NCBI GenBank assembly: GCA_030704615.1
Contig: CM060731.1
Coordinates: 55,476,221 to 55,536,220, forward strand
Length of the DNA: 60,000 nucleotides
Direction: 5' to 3'
Source: Takakia lepidozioides
Taxonomy: Eukaryota; Streptophyta; Takakiopsida; Takakiales; Takakiaceae
Part shown: one piece after another, positions 56,442 to 60,000 of the stretch
How positions within the stretch are numbered: the stretch's first letter is position 1
How the letters are laid out: every line of letters begins with the position of its first letter
The notes under the pieces: generated by a model
Database searches by the model: none
Told to the model about the DNA's origin: nothing
The model's input: only the letters and a program-made list of their open reading frames with translations
Translations under genes and position numbers: made by a program

Positions 56442-56937
56442 TTTGGCTTCACTACTTTGCATGATCTTGCCTCGTGGTCTCACCCTTTGAAGTTGTGGAG
56501 TTTTAGATGTGTTTGTATCCCCTGCTTTAGATCATTGCATTGTTATGAGCTCTGTGTCTATACGGCATGCCATAAACTCCCTCTCAAGTAGTGCATGTGA
56601 GATCTGCATCTAAGTTGTTCCTAGTGTGTCCATTCTCTTGCGAAACAGAGAGAGGGTTCTATTCTCCTGTGCATCCAGTGAAATAGTTCTCATACGCACA
56701 TTTGCCTCTTGCATAGGTTTGCAGTTGCATTTCAGGACACCTCGCATACTTCTATTCTAGTTTCCTGTCTCTCAGGATCTCTCCTTTCCGGTTTGATTCA
56801 CAGTATCTGAAATTTTTCCAGGGGTGCATAACTGGCCCCCCTAAAACTTGTTTGCCCGGATTGTGTTTATCTTGCACCCGGTGCATCCGCGTTGTACTGC
56901 TATACTTGTTTTGACACTTTATGTGAACCTGCCTTAG

Positions 56938-57225
56938 CCCCAGACACCGCCCACCCCCCCCGCACACCACCTCTTTGCCGCGCCTCAGCCCCAGCCAACC
57001 CCCCACGCCGCCATTTCGCCGCCCCTCAGCCCCAGCCCTCAGCCCCCCCCCACCACGCCCCCCCCCCATCCCCCCACGCCGCGCCTCAGCCCCAGCCACC
57101 ACCCACCCTCCTCCCCCCCCCCCCCCAACCACCCGCTCCGATGCACCTCAGCCCCGGCCACCACGCCCCCCCCCCCATCCCCCCCACGCCGCGCCTCAGC
57201 CCCGGCCACCACCCTCGATCCGTAA
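56938..57225. repeat. C-rich minisatellite
   Basis: Tandem variants of CACGCCGCGCCTCAGCCCC, roughly 35 bp, are mixed with long C-runs. The proline-rich open frames here are by-products of this composition. Confidence 0.85.
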
Positions 57226-57349
57226 ACCGTAAGGTATAAGTCCCCTTCTAGTCATATTTTCTAGCTCGGTGCGCATGCCTTACCTTTGGGGCCGGGCTTT
57301 GTGGCACCTAAAAACAACACTGCATTTTCATGTGCCGAGGGATAAACGA

Positions 57350-58260
57350 GTGAATGAATATGAATTTCGTGGGATGAATGGGGTCCCAATGGTTGAAAAG
57401 GAATATGGCACAGAGAAGGCCACATAACGTGTCCAGGGGTCTTTATCAAATTAAGAGCAACATTGATCGAAAAAAATGGAGACCGATAAATGTTCGTATC
57501 ACTATTTTTTTTATGGATTACCGGGCACGTGGAACGAAGTGTGTGATGATGTGGCTTATCTCAGTGCGCTCTGGAGTTATTAACATTGCAGACGATGGGA
57601 TGATGGCGGGTCAACCCTTGATGTAGTAAGGTATCCATGTGGGAATTAATGACGGAGATGCAAAGGAGTATCTCACCCAACATCCTTTGAGTTCGATGTT
57701 ATCAAATTTCGATGTTTGTTATTTCTATTCTCTTGTGTTGCAAATCCAAATGATTTTTGTTTGTTTTCAAACTTTGCTAGTATGTTCTACATACCATCTG
57801 AGAGGTCGTGGACGAGTTTGGGATCAACCAAAATTGATGGAAAGGGCGAACGAATGGTTCCCCAGTCAGCAAGTGGAGGGCCCATTTCCTGACATGCACG
57901 AGGTGGCGGTGCCCCCTTATGAGATCTGCGATTTGCCGGTTTAGTTGGGCTCTAAGAAAATTGAAGGGCAGCCCGCCCCGGCATGCAGCCCGGCTCCAAA
58001 ATGTAAAAATCACCCAACAATTTGTGCAACTTTGTAGGTCACTATATATCAATGTCTTACATTAAATTTTTTGACTTGTACATTACTAGTGCATAGTGAC
58101 ACAAATAAGGTGACCTCTAAATAATGGTTTTCATCTTTTACTCCTTTTGTTCCGAAATAAAAAGCACTTTTGATTTCTTCATGTATTTGTACCTCTTCAT
58201 ATATTTGTATTCTTCACGTATTTGTATTTATTCTTTTATTTTATTTTACTTTATTGTTTT
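57350..58260. other. Unassigned sequence right of the C-rich repeat
   Basis: No recognised gene. The frame at 57639-57944 has no family features. An AT-rich stretch at 58100-58260 precedes the SINE. Confidence 0.4.
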
Positions 58261-58264
58261 TTTC

Positions 58265-58492
58265 TAAAAAAAAGGGGAACACCTCGGGGCGACAGCTCAC
58301 AAATCAGGCCCCTTAACAGTGAGAGGAGAAAATAACCTCTTTCACAGTAACCCGCGCAGCGAGGCATAGGAACGGGACCAAGAACCGGGAGAAAGAGTAT
58401 GCCACACCCCGTCAGTAGCAAGATTCGACCCCAGAATCGCCTCAGTCGCACTTAGTGCACTTAGCCAACTGAGCTACCGACTGTTGGTTTTT
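58265..58492 (-). mobile_element. tRNA-derived SINE
   Basis: On the minus strand, a tRNA-like head has box A TAGCTCAGTTGG (58465-58476) and box B-like GGTCGAATCT (58421-58430), 30-35 bp apart, as in an RNA polymerase III promoter. A body without coding capacity follows and a T-run plus A-run ends near 58265. The T-arm does not pair well, so it is not a functional tRNA. Confidence 0.75.
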
Positions 58493-59435
58493 AATTTCCG
58501 AATGGTAAATCACAAAAAATCAAAAGTGATCACGGAAATCACTGCAGAGAAGCCAACGTCGACACACACAAGGAATCTGATACTCAGAGTGCCTGCACAT
58601 CTTCCAATGATATGAAAAGCTCTGGTCTACAACTCCTAGTAGAAGTCTATCTTAACGCTATTTAGTTCACTTGACTCACCGCCAAGTGTAGCCAAAACAC
58701 AACTTCAAGAATATTCACACCTAATCTCCATTCTCAATGGCACCTGATGCCCAGTGCACTACAACACACAACCGCGCCTTGGTGTTGAAACAATTGACCT
58801 GCCGACTCCCCTGGAAACAAAATTTTTCTGGAATTCCTGCAAAACTTGTCACACACATCGTATCAGTGTAACACAAAGCTGATGAACTCATTGATTGGTT
58901 CATGAAAACATACTTGTCATTAATTTGTGTCCCTTTTTCACAGGTTCTTGAAGTTGGTCCATGGTTGAATACAGAAGCAGTCTAACTTAGTAGTATACTT
59001 CTATAGCGTGGAAAGGTGTGACAGCAACAAGAGAATATAGAAATGTCACCAAACACAAAAAAATAGAGCCAGTATCCCAATGAATCTCACCTTCTCAATA
59101 CTCCATGAGCCATCACAAAATTTGTCCCGTCATTCCTTGATAGAACGTAAGAAATCACATAACACGCGGTCAAACAAATCCTCCGCTTCTACCTGTCCAA
59201 TATAGCCAATTAAACGATTATCTTGGCATTCAGATTGGTTTAGCTGGCTTCTTTGCAGGATAGGCAACTACCAAGCTGATGCAACCATCTTTGCATGCGG
59301 CAAGCACCCTCGTTTTGGACTCGGAACTATTCTTGTACATCTGTTCCGGATCTGTAGTTGCCGCTGCTCTAGCCCACTGCACCTCAGATCACAGCTTCAG
59401 TTGACAGAAGTCAGGAATCTTCAAATTCCCAAGTC

Positions 59436-59880
59436 TCACAACAAAAAGACATCAGCTCCAGATCTGTCGTAAAAAATGAGGCATGGCGGACGAGATTTCT
59501 CTTCAGCATCAAGAAATTTACTTACGGTGTGGATCCTATATGACTCCCTCCACACTCCTTCACCTTCACCGATAACCGTTGGCTTGTCCCTTGCGAATTT
59601 TGGAGGCAGGGTTGCATCCTTGAAACACCACATATCGGCCAACAATTTTGTGCCGCAGCTTGGCCACATGAACTGTGAAAAGTTTCTCCCATGCCCTACC
59701 CATTGCACTGGGATCATCCTTGCAATCAACCATGTAGTCTTTAAGTGATTTCTCAAATGAATGGTTGATCGTCAAATAGTTCATGATGCTATGATGGACT
59801 GTCGGTTCGACTATAGAGAAAGTGAATTGGGAACCTGTTGAATGGTAAGCTGTCCAAGGCCACACTCGAGCAAAGTCATA
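59436..59880 (-). pseudogene. Possible Crinkler-like protein fragment
   Basis: Two overlapping minus-strand frames read as one region: SFEKSLKDYMVDCKDDPSAM-type sequence, then LPPKFARDKPTVIGEGEGVW and HTVSKFLDAEEKSRPPCLIF with a terminal YDRSGADVFLL. The FLDA...RPP...F-D...GADV pattern is reminiscent of a Crinkler C-terminal region. This is a weak resemblance; one shift lies near 59700. The region 58500-59435 has nothing recognisable. Confidence 0.3.
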
Positions 59881-60000
59881 TCTCCGTCCGTTGAAACGGT
59901 ATGTTCTCCCCTCCCTGCATAGGCAAAGGAGGTTCCTATTCTTTGCACCAAGGAAGCACCATTGAATGATTCTTCTTTCAGGACAAATGTGCCTTTTGCT

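Noticed and set aside
56892-57239. Proline-rich protein genes
   Set aside because: Low-complexity translation of a C-rich minisatellite in all three frames.
58400-58492. Functional tRNA gene on the minus strand
   Set aside because: Box A and B are present but the T-arm and acceptor do not pair, and a SINE-like body and poly-T/A tail follow.

Overview
The window is nuclear DNA of a eukaryote, most likely a streptophyte (plant lineage, possibly a charophyte alga). The evidence is spliceosomal introns with GT..AG borders, a chromodomain Ty3/gypsy retrotransposon primed by initiator Met-tRNA, a MULE-type transposase with a SWIM zinc finger, a tRNA-derived SINE, and many plant-telomere-like motifs (AAACCCTAA/TTTAGGG). 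No intact single-copy host gene is evident; almost everything is mobile or repeat-derived. The species assignment is inference.

Layout. (1) 1-15.3 kb is a giant inverted repeat, with arms at about 1-6.0 kb and 9.7-14.9 kb. It is a mosaic of LINE fragments and duplicated modules joined by telomere-like motifs. The spacer between the arms holds a Crinkler-header-like exon (minus, 6.5-6.7 kb) and the first exon of another gene (plus, 8.3 kb). The rest of that second gene, a PD-(D/E)XK nuclease plus kinase-like pseudogene, lies beyond arm B at 15.6-17.0 kb. (2) 17.2-17.7 kb is an assembly gap. (3) 17.7-28.4 kb holds a ParB-domain fragment (minus), a 116-bp palindromic satellite, a truncated MULE-like transposase (minus), and a multi-exon gene joining a ParB-like domain to a DNA-methyltransferase-like domain (plus, 22.8-27.7 kb). 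A palindrome array lies in one of its introns. (4) 28.4-34.8 kb holds a palindrome array with ParB-locus flank, cut by a 5'-truncated gypsy element (minus). (5) 34.8-56.4 kb looks like one large DNA transposon. It has CATGAGC-rich termini, a MULE transposase (minus, split by a solo LTR and by a complete 7-kb gypsy element), a 53-bp-period palindrome array, a second ParB-methyltransferase gene (plus, 48.9-52.2 kb), another array of the same palindrome, and an inverted pair of unknown genes. (6) 56.4-60 kb holds a C-rich repeat, a SINE and a Crinkler-like fragment.

The most interesting pattern is that three ParB/methyltransferase copies each sit beside or contain a different family of short palindromes (two arms around a 2-4 nt centre), in a way that recalls bacterial ParB and its parS sites. 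In two loci a MULE-like transposase is encoded divergently from the ParB-methyltransferase. I infer a family of large eukaryotic DNA transposons carrying a phage-like ParB-methyltransferase and cognate palindromic arrays. Most copies here carry frameshifts, so activity of these particular copies is doubtful.
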